Origin: Eledone cirrhosa
Lineage: Eukaryota; Mollusca; Cephalopoda; Octopoda; Eledonidae
Length of the DNA stretch: 64,000 nucleotides
Direction: 5' to 3'
NCBI GenBank assembly: GCA_964016885.1
Contig: OZ024744.1
Span: forward strand, 24,102,798 to 24,166,797
Within the stretch, counting starts at the first letter, position 1. Every line of letters begins with the position of its first letter. The position numbers were made by a program, and so were the translations under genes. Below are positions 39,021 through 51,900 of the stretch, piece after piece. The notes below the pieces were generated by a model. That model did no database searches. It saw nothing but the letters and a program-made list of their open reading frames with translations, and was not told the origin of the DNA.

Positions 39021-42000
39021 AAGATTAAACTCGTTTTAACAACAGTTGAATCTTAAGACAAAACCCGTTTTAACAACAGTTGAATCTTAAGAACTGTCTC
39101 GTTTTAACGACAGTTGAATCTTAAGAACTGACTCGTTTTAACAACAGCTGAATCTTAAGATTAAACTCGTTTTAACAACAGTTGAATCTTAAGACAAAAC
39201 CCGTTTTAACAACAGTTGAATCTTAAGAACTGTCTCGTTTTAACGACAGTTGAATCTTAAGAACTGACTCGTTTTAACAGCAGTTGAATCTTAATATAAA
39301 ACTCGTTTTAACAACAGTTGAATATTAAGATAAAACTCGTTTTAACAACAGTTGAATCTTAAGAACTAACTCGTTTTAACAACAGTTGAATCTTAAGAAC
39401 TAACTCGTTTTAACAACAGTTGAATCTTAAGATAAAACTCGTTTTAACAACAGTTGAATCTTAAGAACTGACTCGTTTTAACAACAGCTGAATCTTAAGA
39501 TAAAACTCGTATTAACAACAGTTGAATCTTAAGAACTGACACGTTTTATCAACAGTTCAACCTTAAGAACTGACTCGTTTTAACAACAGTTGAATCTTCA
39601 AATAAAACTCGTTTTAACAACAGTTGAATCTAAAGAACTGACTCGTTTTAACAACAGTTGAATCTTAAGATAAAACTCGTTTTAACAACAGTTGAATCTT
39701 AAGAACTGACTCATTTTAACAACAGTTGAATCTTAAGATACAACTCGTTTTAACAACAGCTGAATCTTAAGATTAATCTCGTTTTAACAACAGTTGAATC
39801 TTAAGACAAAACCCGTTTTAACAACAGTTGAATCTTAAGAACTGTCTCGATTTAACGACAGTTGAATCTTAAGAACTGGCTCGTTTTAACAACAGCTGAA
39901 TCTTAAGATTAAACTCGTTTTAACAACAGTTGAATCTTAAGACAAAACCCGTTTTAACAACAGTTGAATCTTAAGAACTGTCTCGTTTTAACAACAGTTG
40001 AATCTTAAGATAAACCTCGTTCTAACAACAGTTTAATCTTAAAAACTGACTCGTTTTAACAACAGTTGAATCTTAAGATAAAATTCGTTTTAACAACAGT
40101 TGAATCTTAAGAACTGATTCGTTTTAACAACAGTTCAAACTTAAGAACTGACTCGTTTTAACAACAGTTGAATCTTATGATAAAACTCATTTTAACAACA
40201 GTTGAATCTTAAGAACTGATTCGTTTTAACAACAGATGAATCTTAAGATAAACCTTGTTTTAACAACAGTTGAATCTTAAGAACTGTCTCGATTTAACGA
40301 CAGTTGAATCTTAAGAACTGACTCGTTTTAACAACAGTTGAATCTTACGATAAAACTCGTTTTAACATCAGTTGAATCTTAAGAACTGACTAATTTTAAC
40401 AACAGCTGAATCTTAAGATAAAACTCGTTTTAACAACAGTTGAATCTTAAGAACTGACTCGTTTTAACAACAGTTGAATCTTATGATAAAACTCATTTTA
40501 ACAACAGTTGAATGTTAAGATAAAACTCGTTTTAACAACAGTTGAATCTTAAGAACTGACTCTTTTTAACAACAGTTGAATGTTAAGATAAAACTCGTTT
40601 TAACAACAGTTGAATCTTAAGAACTGACTCGTTTTAACAACAGTTGAATCTTAAGAACTGACTCGTTTTAACAACAGTTGAATCTTATGATAAAACCCAT
40701 TTTAACAACAGTTGAATCTTAAGATTAAACTCGTTTTAACAACAGTTGAATCTTAAGAACTAACTCGTTTTAACAACAGTTGAATCTTAAGATAAAACTC
40801 GTTTTAACAACAGTTGAATCTTAAGAACTGACTCGTTTTAACAACAGCTGAATCTTAAGATAAAACTCGTATTAACAACAGTTGAATCTTAAGAACTGAC
40901 ACGTTTTATCAACAGTTCAACCTTAAGAACTGACTCGTTTTAACAACAGTTAAATCTTCAAATAAAACTCGTTTTAACAACAGTTGAATCTAAAGAACTG
41001 ACTCGTTTTAACAACAGTTGAATCTTAAGATAAAACTCGTTTTAACAACAGTTGAATCTTAAGAACTGACTCATTTTAACAACAGTTGAATCTTAAGATA
41101 CAACTCGTTTTAACAATAGCTGAATCTTAAGATTAATCTCGTTTTAACAACAGTTGAATCTTAAGACAAAACCCGTTTTAACAACAGCTGAATCTTAAGA
41201 TAAAACTCGTATTAACAACAGTTGAATCTTAAGAACTGACTCGTTTTAACAACAGTTCAAACTTAAGAACTGACTCGTGTTAACAACAGCTGAATCTTAA
41301 GATGAAACTCGTTTTAACAACAGTTGAATCTTAAGAACTGATTCGTTTTAACAACAGCTGAATCTTAAGATAAACTCGTTTTAACAACAGTTGAATCTTA
41401 AGATAAAACTTGTTTTAACAACAGTTGTATCTTAAGAACTGATTCGTTTTAACAAAAGATGAATCTTAAGATAATCCTCGTTTTAACAACAGTTGCATCT
41501 TGAGAACTGGCTCGTTTAAACAACAGTTGAATCTTAAGATAAATCTCGTTTTAACAACAGCTGAATCTTAAGATTAAACTCGTTTTAACAACAGTTGAAT
41601 CTTAAGACAAAACCCGTTTTAACAACAGTTGAATCTTAAGAACTGTCTCGTTTTAACGACAGTTGAATCTTAAGAACTGACTCGTTTTAACAACAGCTGA
41701 ATCTTAAGATTAAACTCGTTTTAACAACAGTTGAATCTTAAGACAAAACCCGTTTTAACAACAGTTGAATCTTAAGAACTGTCTCGTTTTAACAACAGTT
41801 GAATCTTAAGATAAACCTCGTTTTAACAACAGTTTAATCTTAAGAACTGACTCGTTTTAACAACAGTTGAATCTTAAGATAAAATTCGTTTTAACAACAG
41901 TTGAATCTTAAGAACTGACTCGTTTTATAAACAGTTCAACCTTAAGAACTGACTCGTTTTAACAACTGTTGAATCTTCAAATAAAACTCGTTTTAACAAC

Positions 42001-42395
42001 AGTTGAATATTAAGAACTGACTCGTTTTAACAGCAGTTGAATCTTAATCTAAAACTCGTTTTAATAACAGTTGAAGCTTAAGATAAAACTCGTTTTAACA
42101 ACAGTTGAATCTTAAGAACTGACTCGTTTTATCAACAGTTCAACCTTAAGAACTGACTCCTTTTAACAAAAGTTGAATCTTCAAATAAAACTCGTTTTAA
42201 CAACAGTTGAATGTTAAGAACTGATTCGTTTTAACAACAGCTGAATCTTAAGATAAACTCGTTTTAACAACAGTTGAATCTTAAGATAAACCTCGTTTTA
42301 ACAACAGTTTAAGCTTAAGAACTGACTCGTTTTAACAACAGTTGAATCTTAAGAACTGACTCGTTTTAACAACAGTTGAAGTTTAAGATAAAACT
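38930..42395. repeat. HOR family 5, copy 1 (3,466 bp)
   Basis: This is the left copy of a tandem pair with a 3,466-bp period. Seven marker pairs agree: CTTAATA 38,984/42,450; AATATT 39,321/42,787; CTTACGA 40,344/43,810; AACAAAAGAT 41,451/44,917; GACTCC 42,155/45,621; AAGCTTAAG 42,311/45,777; and CGTTCTAAC near 40,019/43,485. Rare private variants are shared throughout, so the duplication is fairly recent. Left of about 38,930 the two copies read differently (GAATCTTAAG here, GAAGTTTAAG before copy 2), which sets the joint. Confidence 0.9.
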
Positions 42396-45300
42396 CGTTT
42401 TAACAACAGTTGAATCTTAAGAACTGACTCATTTTAACAACAGTTGAATCTTAATATAAAACTCGTTTTAACAACAGCTGAATCTTAAGATTAAACTCGT
42501 TTTAACAACAGTTGAATCTTAAGACAAAACCCGTTTTAACAACAGTTGAATCTTAAGAACTGTCTCGTTTTAACGACAGTTGAATCTTAAGAACTGACTC
42601 GTTTTAACAACAGCTGAATCTTAAGATTAAACTCGTTTTAACAACAGTTGAATCTTAAGACAAAACCCGTTTTAACAACAGTTGAATCTTAAGAACTGTC
42701 TCGTTTTAACGACAGTTGAATCTTAAGAACTGACTCGTTTTAACAGCAGTTGAATCTTAATATAAAACTCGTTTTAACAACAGTTGAATATTAAGATAAA
42801 ACTCGTTTTAACAACAGTTGAATCTTAAGAACTAACTCGTTTTAACAACAGTTGAATCTTAAGAACTAACTCGTTTTAACAACAGTTGAATCTTAAGATA
42901 AAACTCGTTTTAACAACAGTTGAATCTTAAGAACTGACTCGTTTTAACAACAGCTGAATCTTAAGATAAAACTCGTATTAACAACAGTTGAATCTTAAGA
43001 ACTGACACGTTTTATCAACAGTTCAACCTTAAGAACTGACTCGTTTTAACAACAGTTGAATCTTCAAATAAAACTCGTTTTAACAACAGTTGAATCTAAA
43101 GAACTGACTCGTTTTAACAACAGTTGAATCTTAAGATAAAACTCGTTTTAACAACAGTTGAATCTTAAGAACTGACTCATTTTAACAACAGTTGAATCTT
43201 AAGATACAACTCGTTTTAACAACAGCTGAATCTTAAGATTAATCTCGTTTTAACAACAGTTGAATCTTAAGACAAAACCCGTTTTAACAACAGTTGAATC
43301 TTAAGAACTGTCTCGATTTAACGACAGTTGAATCTTAAGAACTGGCTCGTTTTAACAACAGCTGAATCTTAAGATTAAACTCGTTTTAACAACAGTTGAA
43401 TCTTAAGACAAAACCCGTTTTAACAACAGTTGAATCTTAAGAACTGTCTCGTTTTAACAACAGTTGAATCTTAAGATAAACCTCGTTCTAACAACAGTTT
43501 AATCTTAAAAACTGACTCGTTTTAACAACAGTTGAATCTTAAGATAAAATTCGTTTTAACAACAGTTGAATCTTAAGAACTGATTCGTTTTAACAACAGT
43601 TCAAACTTAAGAACTGACTCGTTTTAACAACAGTTGAATCTTATGATAAAACTCATTTTAACAACAGTTGAATCTTAAGAACTGATTCGTTTTAACAACA
43701 GATGAATCTTAAGATAAACCTTGTTTTAACAACAGTTGAATCTTAAGAACTGTCTCGATTTAACGACAGTTGAATCTTAAGAACTGACTCGTTTTAACAA
43801 CAGTTGAATCTTACGATAAAACTCGTTTTAACATCAGTTGAATCTTAAGAACTGACTAATTTTAACAACAGCTGAATCTTAAGATAAAACTCGTTTTAAC
43901 AACAGTTGAATCTTAAGAACTGACTCGTTTTAACAACAGTTGAATCTTATGATAAAACTCATTTTAACAACAGTTGAATGTTAAGATAAAACTCGTTTTA
44001 ACAACAGTTGAATCTTAAGAACTGACTCTTTTTAACAACAGTTGAATGTTAAGATAAAACTCGTTTTAACAACAGTTGAATCTTAAGAACTGACTCGTTT
44101 TAACAACAGTTGAATCTTAAGAACTGACTCGTTTTAACAACAGTTGAATCTTATGATAAAACCCATTTTAACAACAGTTGAATCTTAAGATTAAACTCGT
44201 TTTAACAACAGTTGAATCTTAAGAACTAACTCGTTTTAACAACAGTTGAATCTTAAGATAAAACTCGTTTTAACAACAGTTGAATCTTAAGAACTGACTC
44301 GTTTTAACAACAGCTGAATCTTAAGATAAAACTCGTATTAACAACAGTTGAATCTTAAGAACTGACACGTTTTATCAACAGTTCAACCTTAAGAACTGAC
44401 TCGTTTTAACAACAGTTAAATCTTCAAATAAAACTCGTTTTAACAACAGTTGAATCTAAAGAACTGACTCGTTTTAACAACAGTTGAATCTTAAGATAAA
44501 ACTCGTTTTAACAACAGTTGAATCTTAAGAACTGACTCATTTTAACAACAGTTGAATCTTAAGATACAACTCGTTTTAACAATAGCTGAATCTTAAGATT
44601 AATCTCGTTTTAACAACAGTTGAATCTTAAGACAAAACCCGTTTTAACAACAGCTGAATCTTAAGATAAAACTCGTATTAACAACAGTTGAATCTTAAGA
44701 ACTGACTCGTTTTAACAACAGTTCAAACTTAAGAACTGACTCGTGTTAACAACAGCTGAATCTTAAGATGAAACTCGTTTTAACAACAGTTGAATCTTAA
44801 GAACTGATTCGTTTTAACAACAGCTGAATCTTAAGATAAACTCGTTTTAACAACAGTTGAATCTTAAGATAAAACTTGTTTTAACAACAGTTGTATCTTA
44901 AGAACTGATTCGTTTTAACAAAAGATGAATCTTAAGATAATCCTCGTTTTAACAACAGTTGCATCTTGAGAACTGGCTCGTTTAAACAACAGTTGAATCT
45001 TAAGATAAATCTCGTTTTAACAACAGCTGAATCTTAAGATTAAACTCGTTTTAACAACAGTTGAATCTTAAGACAAAACCCGTTTTAACAACAGTTGAAT
45101 CTTAAGAACTGTCTCGTTTTAACGACAGTTGAATCTTAAGAACTGACTCGTTTTAACAACAGCTGAATCTTAAGATTAAACTCGTTTTAACAACAGTTGA
45201 ATCTTAAGACAAAACCCGTTTTAACAACAGTTGAATCTTAAGAACTGTCTCGTTTTAACAACAGTTGAATCTTAAGATAAACCTCGTTTTAACAACAGTT

Positions 45301-45861
45301 TAATCTTAAGAACTGACTCGTTTTAACAACAGTTGAATCTTAAGATAAAATTCGTTTTAACAACAGTTGAATCTTAAGAACTGACTCGTTTTATAAACAG
45401 TTCAACCTTAAGAACTGACTCGTTTTAACAACTGTTGAATCTTCAAATAAAACTCGTTTTAACAACAGTTGAATATTAAGAACTGACTCGTTTTAACAGC
45501 AGTTGAATCTTAATCTAAAACTCGTTTTAATAACAGTTGAAGCTTAAGATAAAACTCGTTTTAACAACAGTTGAATCTTAAGAACTGACTCGTTTTATCA
45601 ACAGTTCAACCTTAAGAACTGACTCCTTTTAACAAAAGTTGAATCTTCAAATAAAACTCGTTTTAACAACAGTTGAATGTTAAGAACTGATTCGTTTTAA
45701 CAACAGCTGAATCTTAAGATAAACTCGTTTTAACAACAGTTGAATCTTAAGATAAACCTCGTTTTAACAACAGTTTAAGCTTAAGAACTGACTCGTTTTA
45801 ACAACAGTTGAATCTTAAGAACTGACTCGTTTTAACAACAGTTGAAGTTTAAGATAAAACT
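42396..45861. repeat. HOR family 5, copy 2 (3,466 bp)
   Basis: This is the second copy of the 3,466-bp unit. The joint is within the GAAGTTTAAG monomer at about 42,370-42,400. The same monomer recurs at about 45,845 as the start of the next joint. I saw essentially no differences from copy 1 at the rare variants compared. Confidence 0.9.
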
Positions 45862-47410
45862 CGTTTTAACAACAGTTGAATCTTAAGAACTGACTCATTT
45901 TAACAACAGTTGAATCTTAAGATACAACTCGTTTTAACAACAGCTGAATCTTAAGATTAATCTCGTTTTAACAACAGTTGAATCTTAAGACAAAACCCGT
46001 TTTAACAACAGTTGAATCTTAAGAACTGTCTCGATTTAACGACAGTTGAATCTTAAGAACTGGCTCGTTTTAACAACAGCTGAATCTTAAGATTAAACTC
46101 GTTTTAACAACAGTTGAATCTTAAGACAAAACCCGTTTTAACAACAGTTGAATCTTAAGAACTGTCTCGTTTTAACAACAGTTGAATCTTAAGATAAAAT
46201 TCGTTTTAACAACAGTTGAATCTTAAGAACTGATTCGTTTTAACAACAGTTCAAACTTAAGAACTGACTCGTTTTAACAACAGTTGAATCTTATGATAAA
46301 ACTCATTTTAACAACAGTTGAATCTTAAGAACTGATTCGTTTTAACAACAGATGAATCTTAAGATAAACCTTGTTTTAACAACAGTTGAATCTTAAGAAC
46401 TGTCTCGATTTAACGACAGTTGAATCTTAAGAACTGACTCGTTTTAACAACAGTTGAATCTTACGATAAAACTCGTTTTAACATCAGTTGAATCTTAAGA
46501 ACTGACTAATTTTAACAACAGCTGAATCTTAAGATAAAACTCGTTTTAACAACAGTTGAATCTTAAGAACTGACTCGTTTTAACAACAGTTGAATCTTAT
46601 GATAAAACTCATTTTAACAACAGTTGAATGTTAAGATAAAACTCGTTTTAACAACAGTTGAATCTTAAGAACTGACTCTTTTTAACAACAGTTGAATGTT
46701 AAGATAAAACTCGTTTTAACAACAGTTGAATCTTAAGAACTGACTCGTTTTAACAACAGTTGAATCTTAAGAACTGACTCGTTTTAACAACAGTTGAATC
46801 TTATGATAAAACCCATTTTAACAACAGTTGAATCTTAAGATTAAACTCGTTTTAACAACAGTTGAATCTTAAGAACTAACTCGTTTTAACAACAGTTGAA
46901 TCTTAAGATAAAACTCGTTTTAACAACAGTTGAATCTTAAGAACTGACTCGTTTTAACAACAGCTGAATCTTAAGATAAAACTCGTATTAACAACAGTTG
47001 AATCTTAAGAACTGACACGTTTTATCAACAGTTCAACCTTAAGAACTGACTCGTTTTAACAACAGTTGAATCTTCAAATAAAACTCGTTTTAACAACAGT
47101 TGAATCTAAAGAACTGACTCGTTTTAACAACAGTTGAATCTTAAGATAAAACTCGTTTTAACAACAGTTGAATCTTAAGAACTGACTCATTTTAACAACA
47201 GTTGAATCTTAAGATACAACTCGTTTTAACAATAGCTGAATCTTAAGATTAATCTCGTTTTAACAACAGTTGAATCTTAAGACAAAACCCGTTTTAACAA
47301 CAGCTGAATCTTAAGATAAAACTCGTATTAACAAAAGTTGAATCTTAAGAACTGACTCGTTTTAACAACAGTTCAAACTTAAGAACTGACTCGTGTTAAC
47401 AACAGCTGAA
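45862..47410. repeat. HOR family 5, partial copy 3 (about 1.55 kb)
   Basis: After copy 2 the array jumps to the interior of the unit: GATACAAC at 45,921 corresponds to 43,203 (offset 2,718). The offset then falls to 2,650 at CTTACGA (43,810/46,460), because two monomers of the GTTCTAAC/TTAAAAACTG type present in copies 1 and 2 are missing near 46,195. Near 47,335 this copy has a private AACAAAAG where copy 2 has AACAACAG. The match breaks near 47,410, where several monomers around GATGAAACTCG are absent. Confidence 0.8.
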
Positions 47411-48959
47411 TCTTAAGATAAAACTTGTTTTAACAACAGTTGTATCTTAAGAACTGATTCGTTTTAACAACAGATGAATCTTAAGATAATCCTCGTTTTA
47501 ACAACAGTTGCATCTTGAGAACTGGCTCGTTTAAACAACAGTTGAATCTTAAGATAAAACTCGTTTTAACAACAGTTGAATCTTAAGAACTGACTCGTTT
47601 TAACAACAGTTGAATCTTAAGATAAAACTCGTTTTAACAACAGTTGAATCTTAAGAACTGACTCATTTTAACAACAGTTGAATCTTAAGATAAATCTCGT
47701 TTTAACAACAGCTGAATCTTAAGATTAAACTCGTTTTAACAACAGTTGAATCTTAAGACAAAACCCGTTTTAACAACAGTTGAATCTTAAGAACTGTCTC
47801 GTTTTAACGACAGTTGAATCTTAAGAACTGACTCGTTTTAACAACAGTTTAATCTTAAGAACTGACTCGTTTTAACAACAGTTGAATCTTAAGATAAAAT
47901 TCGTTTTAACAACAGTTGAATCTTAAGAACTGACTCGTTTTATAAACAGTTCAACCTTAAGAACTGACTCGTTTTAACAACTGTTGAATCTTCAAATAAA
48001 ACTCGTTTTAACAACAGTTGAATATTAAGAACTGACTCGTTTTAACAGCAGTTGAATCTTAATCTAAAACTCGTTTTAATAACAGTTGAAGCTTAAGATA
48101 AAACTCGTTTTAACAACAGTTGAATCTTAAGAACTTACTCGTGTTAACAACAGGTGAATTTTAAGATAAAACTCGTTTTAACAACAGTTGAATCTTAAGA
48201 ATTGACTCGTTTTATCAACAGTTCAACCTTAAGAACTGACTCCTTTTAACAAAAGTTGAATCTTCAAATAAAACTCGTTTTAACAACAGTTGAATGTTAA
48301 GAACTGATTCGTTTTAACAACAGCTGAATCTTAAGATAAACTCGTTTTAACAACAGTTGAATCTTAAGATAAACCTCGTTTTAACAACAGTTTAATCTTA
48401 AGTACTGACTCGTTTTAACAGCAGTTGAATCTTAAGATAAAACTCGTTTTAACAACAGTTTAATTTTAAGATAAAACTCGTTTTAACAACAGTTGAATCT
48501 TAAGAACTGACTCGTTTTAATAACAGTTGAATCTTAAGATAAAACTCGTTTTAACAACAGTTGAATCTTAAGAACTGACTCGTTTTAACAACAGTTGAAG
48601 TTTAAGATAAAACTCGTTTTAACAACAGTTGAATCTTAAGAACTGACTCGTTTTATCAACAGTTCAGCCTTAAGAACTGACTCATTTTAACAAAAGTTGA
48701 ATCTTCAAATAAAACTCGTTTTAACAACAGTTGAATGTTAAGAACTGATTCGTTTTAACAACAGCTGAATCTTAAGATAAACTCGTTTTAACAACAGTTG
48801 AATCTTAAGATAAACCTCGTTTTAACAACAGTTTAATCTTAAGAACTGACTCGTTTTAACAACAGTTGAATCTTAAGATAAAATTCGTTTTAACAACAGT
48901 TGCATCTTAAGAACTGACTCGTTTTAACAACAGTTGAATCTTAAGATAAAACTCGTTTT
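47411..48959. repeat. Array segment between HOR families 5 and 6
   Basis: This is satellite of the same monomers. It carries the GTTGCATCTTGAG and GCTCGTTTAAAC subtypes (about 47,505-47,535), TTTATAAACAG, the CAACTGTTG subtype (perfect nine-base palindrome form) and GAAGTTTAAG. Its order resembles the 17.9-19.3 kb, 28-29.4 kb and 33-34.5 kb stretches, so it is another copy of a widely spread block. A private CAGCCTTAAG occurs at about 48,664. No gene or foreign element is visible. Confidence 0.7.
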
Positions 48960-51900
48960 AACAACAGTTGAATCTTAAGAACTGTCTCGTTTTAACAACA
49001 GTTGAATCTTAAGAACTGACTCGTTTTAACAACAGTTGAATCTTATGATAAAACTCATTTTAACAACAGTTGAATCTTAAGAACTAACTCGTTTTAACAA
49101 CAGTTGAATCTTAAGAACTGACTCGTTTTAACAACAGTTGAATCTTAAGAACTGACTCGTTTTAACAACAGTTGAATCTTCAAATAAAACTCGTTTTAAC
49201 AACAGTTGAATATTAAGAACAGACTCGTTTTAACAGTAGTTGAATCTTAATATAAAACTCGTTTTAACAACAGTTGAATCTTTAGATAAACCTCGTTTTA
49301 ACAACAGTTTAATCTTAAGAACTGACTCGTTTTAACAACAGTTGAACCTTATATAACATTCGTTTTAACAACAGTTGAATCTTAAGAACTGATTCGTTTT
49401 AACAACAGTTCAAACTTAAGAACTGACTCGTTTTAACAACAGCTGAATCTTAAGATGAAACTCGTTTTAACAACAGTTGCATCTTAAGAACTGACTCGTT
49501 TTAACAACAGTTGAATCTTAAGATAAAACTCGTTTTAACAACAGTTGAATCTTAAGAACTGTCTCGTTTTAACAACAGTTGAATCTTAAGAACTGACTCG
49601 TTTTAACAACAGTTGAATCTTATGATAAAACTCATTTTAACAACAGTTGAATCTTAAGAACTAACTCGTTTTAACAACAGTTGAATCTTAAGAACTGACT
49701 CGTTTTAACAACAGTTGAATCTTAAGAACTGACTCGTTTTATAAACAGTTCAACCTTAAGAACTGACTCGTTTTAACAACAGTTGAATCTTCAAATAAAA
49801 CTCGTTTTAACAACAGTTGAATATTAAGAACTGACTCGTTTTAACAGTAGTTGAATCTTAATATAAAACTCGTTTTAACAACAGTTGAATCTTTAGATAA
49901 ACCTCGTTTTAACAACAGTTTAATCTTAAGAACTGACTCGTTTTAACAACAGTTGAACCTTATATAACATTCGTTTTAACAACAGTTGAATCTTAAGAAC
50001 TGATTCGTTTTAACAACAGTTCAAACTTAAGAACTGACTCGTTTTAACAACAGCTGAATCTTAAGATGAAACTCGTTTTAACAACAGTTGAATCTTAAGA
50101 ACTGACTCGTTTTAACAACAGATGAATCTTAAGATAAACCTCGTTTTAACAACAGTTGAATCTTAAGAACTGATTCGTTTTAACAACAGCTGAATCTTAA
50201 GATAAACTCATTTTAACAACAGCTGAATCTTAAGATAAAACTCGTTTTAACAACAGTTGAATCTTAAGAACTGATTCGTTTTAACAACAGATGAATCTTA
50301 AGATAAAACTCGTTTTAACAACAGTTGCATCTTAAGAACTGGCTCGTTTAAACAACAGTTGAATCTTAAGGTAAAACTCGTTTTAACAACAGTTGAATCT
50401 TAAGAACTGACTCGTTTTAACAACAGTTAAATCTTAAGATAAAACTCGTTTTAACAACAGTTGAATCTTAAGAACTGACTCGTTTTATCAACAGTTCAAC
50501 CTTAAGAACTGACTGGTTTTAACAACAGTTGAATCTACAAATAAAACTCGTTTTAACAACAGTTGAATCTAAAGAACTGACTCGTTTTAACAACAGTTGA
50601 ATCTTAAAATAAAACTCGTTTTAACAACAGTTGAATCTTAAGAACTGACTCATTTTAACAACAGTTGAATCTTAAGATAAAACTCGTTTTAACAACAGCT
50701 GAATCTTAAGATTAAACTCGTTTTAACAACAGTTGAATCTTAAGACAAAACCCGTTTTAACAACAGTTGAATCTTAAGAACTGTCTCGTTTTAACGACAG
50801 TTGAATCTTAAGAACTGACTCATTTTAACAACAGTTGAATCTTCAAATAAAACTCGTTTTAACAACAGTTGGATCTTAAGAACTGATTCGTTTTAACAAC
50901 AGCTGAATCTTAAGATAAACTCGTTTTAACAACAGTTGAATCTTAAGATAAAACTCGTTTTAACTACAGTTGAATCTTAAGAACTGACTCGTTTTAACAA
51001 CAGCTGAATCTTAAGATAAAACTCGTTTTAACAACAGTTGAATCTTAAGAACTGATTCGTTTTAACAACAGATGAATCTTAAGATAAACCTCGTTTTATC
51101 AACAGTTGCATCTTAAGAACTGGCTCGTTGAAACAACAGTTGAATTTTAAGATAAAACTCGTTTTAACAACAGTTGAATCTTAAGAACTGACTCGTTTTA
51201 TCAACAGTTCAACCTTAAGAACTGACTCATTTTAACAACAGTTGAATCTTCAAATAAAACTCGTATTAACAACAGTTGAATCTTAAGAACTGACTCGTTT
51301 TATCAACAGTTCAACCTTAAGAACTGACTCGTTTTAACAACAGTTGAATCTTCAAATAAAACTCGTTTTAACAACAGTTGAATCTAAAGAACTGACTCGT
51401 TTTAACAACAGTTGAATCTTAAGATAAAACTAGTTTTAACAACAGTTGAATCTTAAGAACTGACTCATTTTAACAACAGTTGAATCTTAATATAAAACTC
51501 GTTTTAACAACAGCTGAATCTTAAGATTAAACTCGTTTTAACAACAGTTGAATCTTAAGACAAAACCCGTTTTAACAACAGTTGAATCTTAAGAACTGTC
51601 TCGTTTTAACGACAGTTGAATCTTAAGAACTGACTCGTTTTAACAACAGCTGAATCTTAAGAACTGTCTCGTTTTAACGACAGTTGAATCTTAAGAACTG
51701 ACTCGTTTTAACAGCAGTTGAATCTTAATATAAAACTCGTTTTAACAACAGTTGAATCTTAAGATAAAACTCGTTTTAACAACAGTTGAATCTTAAGAAC
51801 TAACTCGTTTTAACAACAGTTGAATCTTAAGAACTAACTCGTTTTAACAACAGTTGAATCTTAAGATAAAACTCGTTTTAACAACAGTTGAATCTTAAGA

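Noticed and set aside
49344..49362. TATA box or promoter in the TATATAAC and AATATAAAAC variants
   Set aside because: These are single-base variants of the A-rich head, repeated by block copying. No associated start signal, gene or other promoter element exists.
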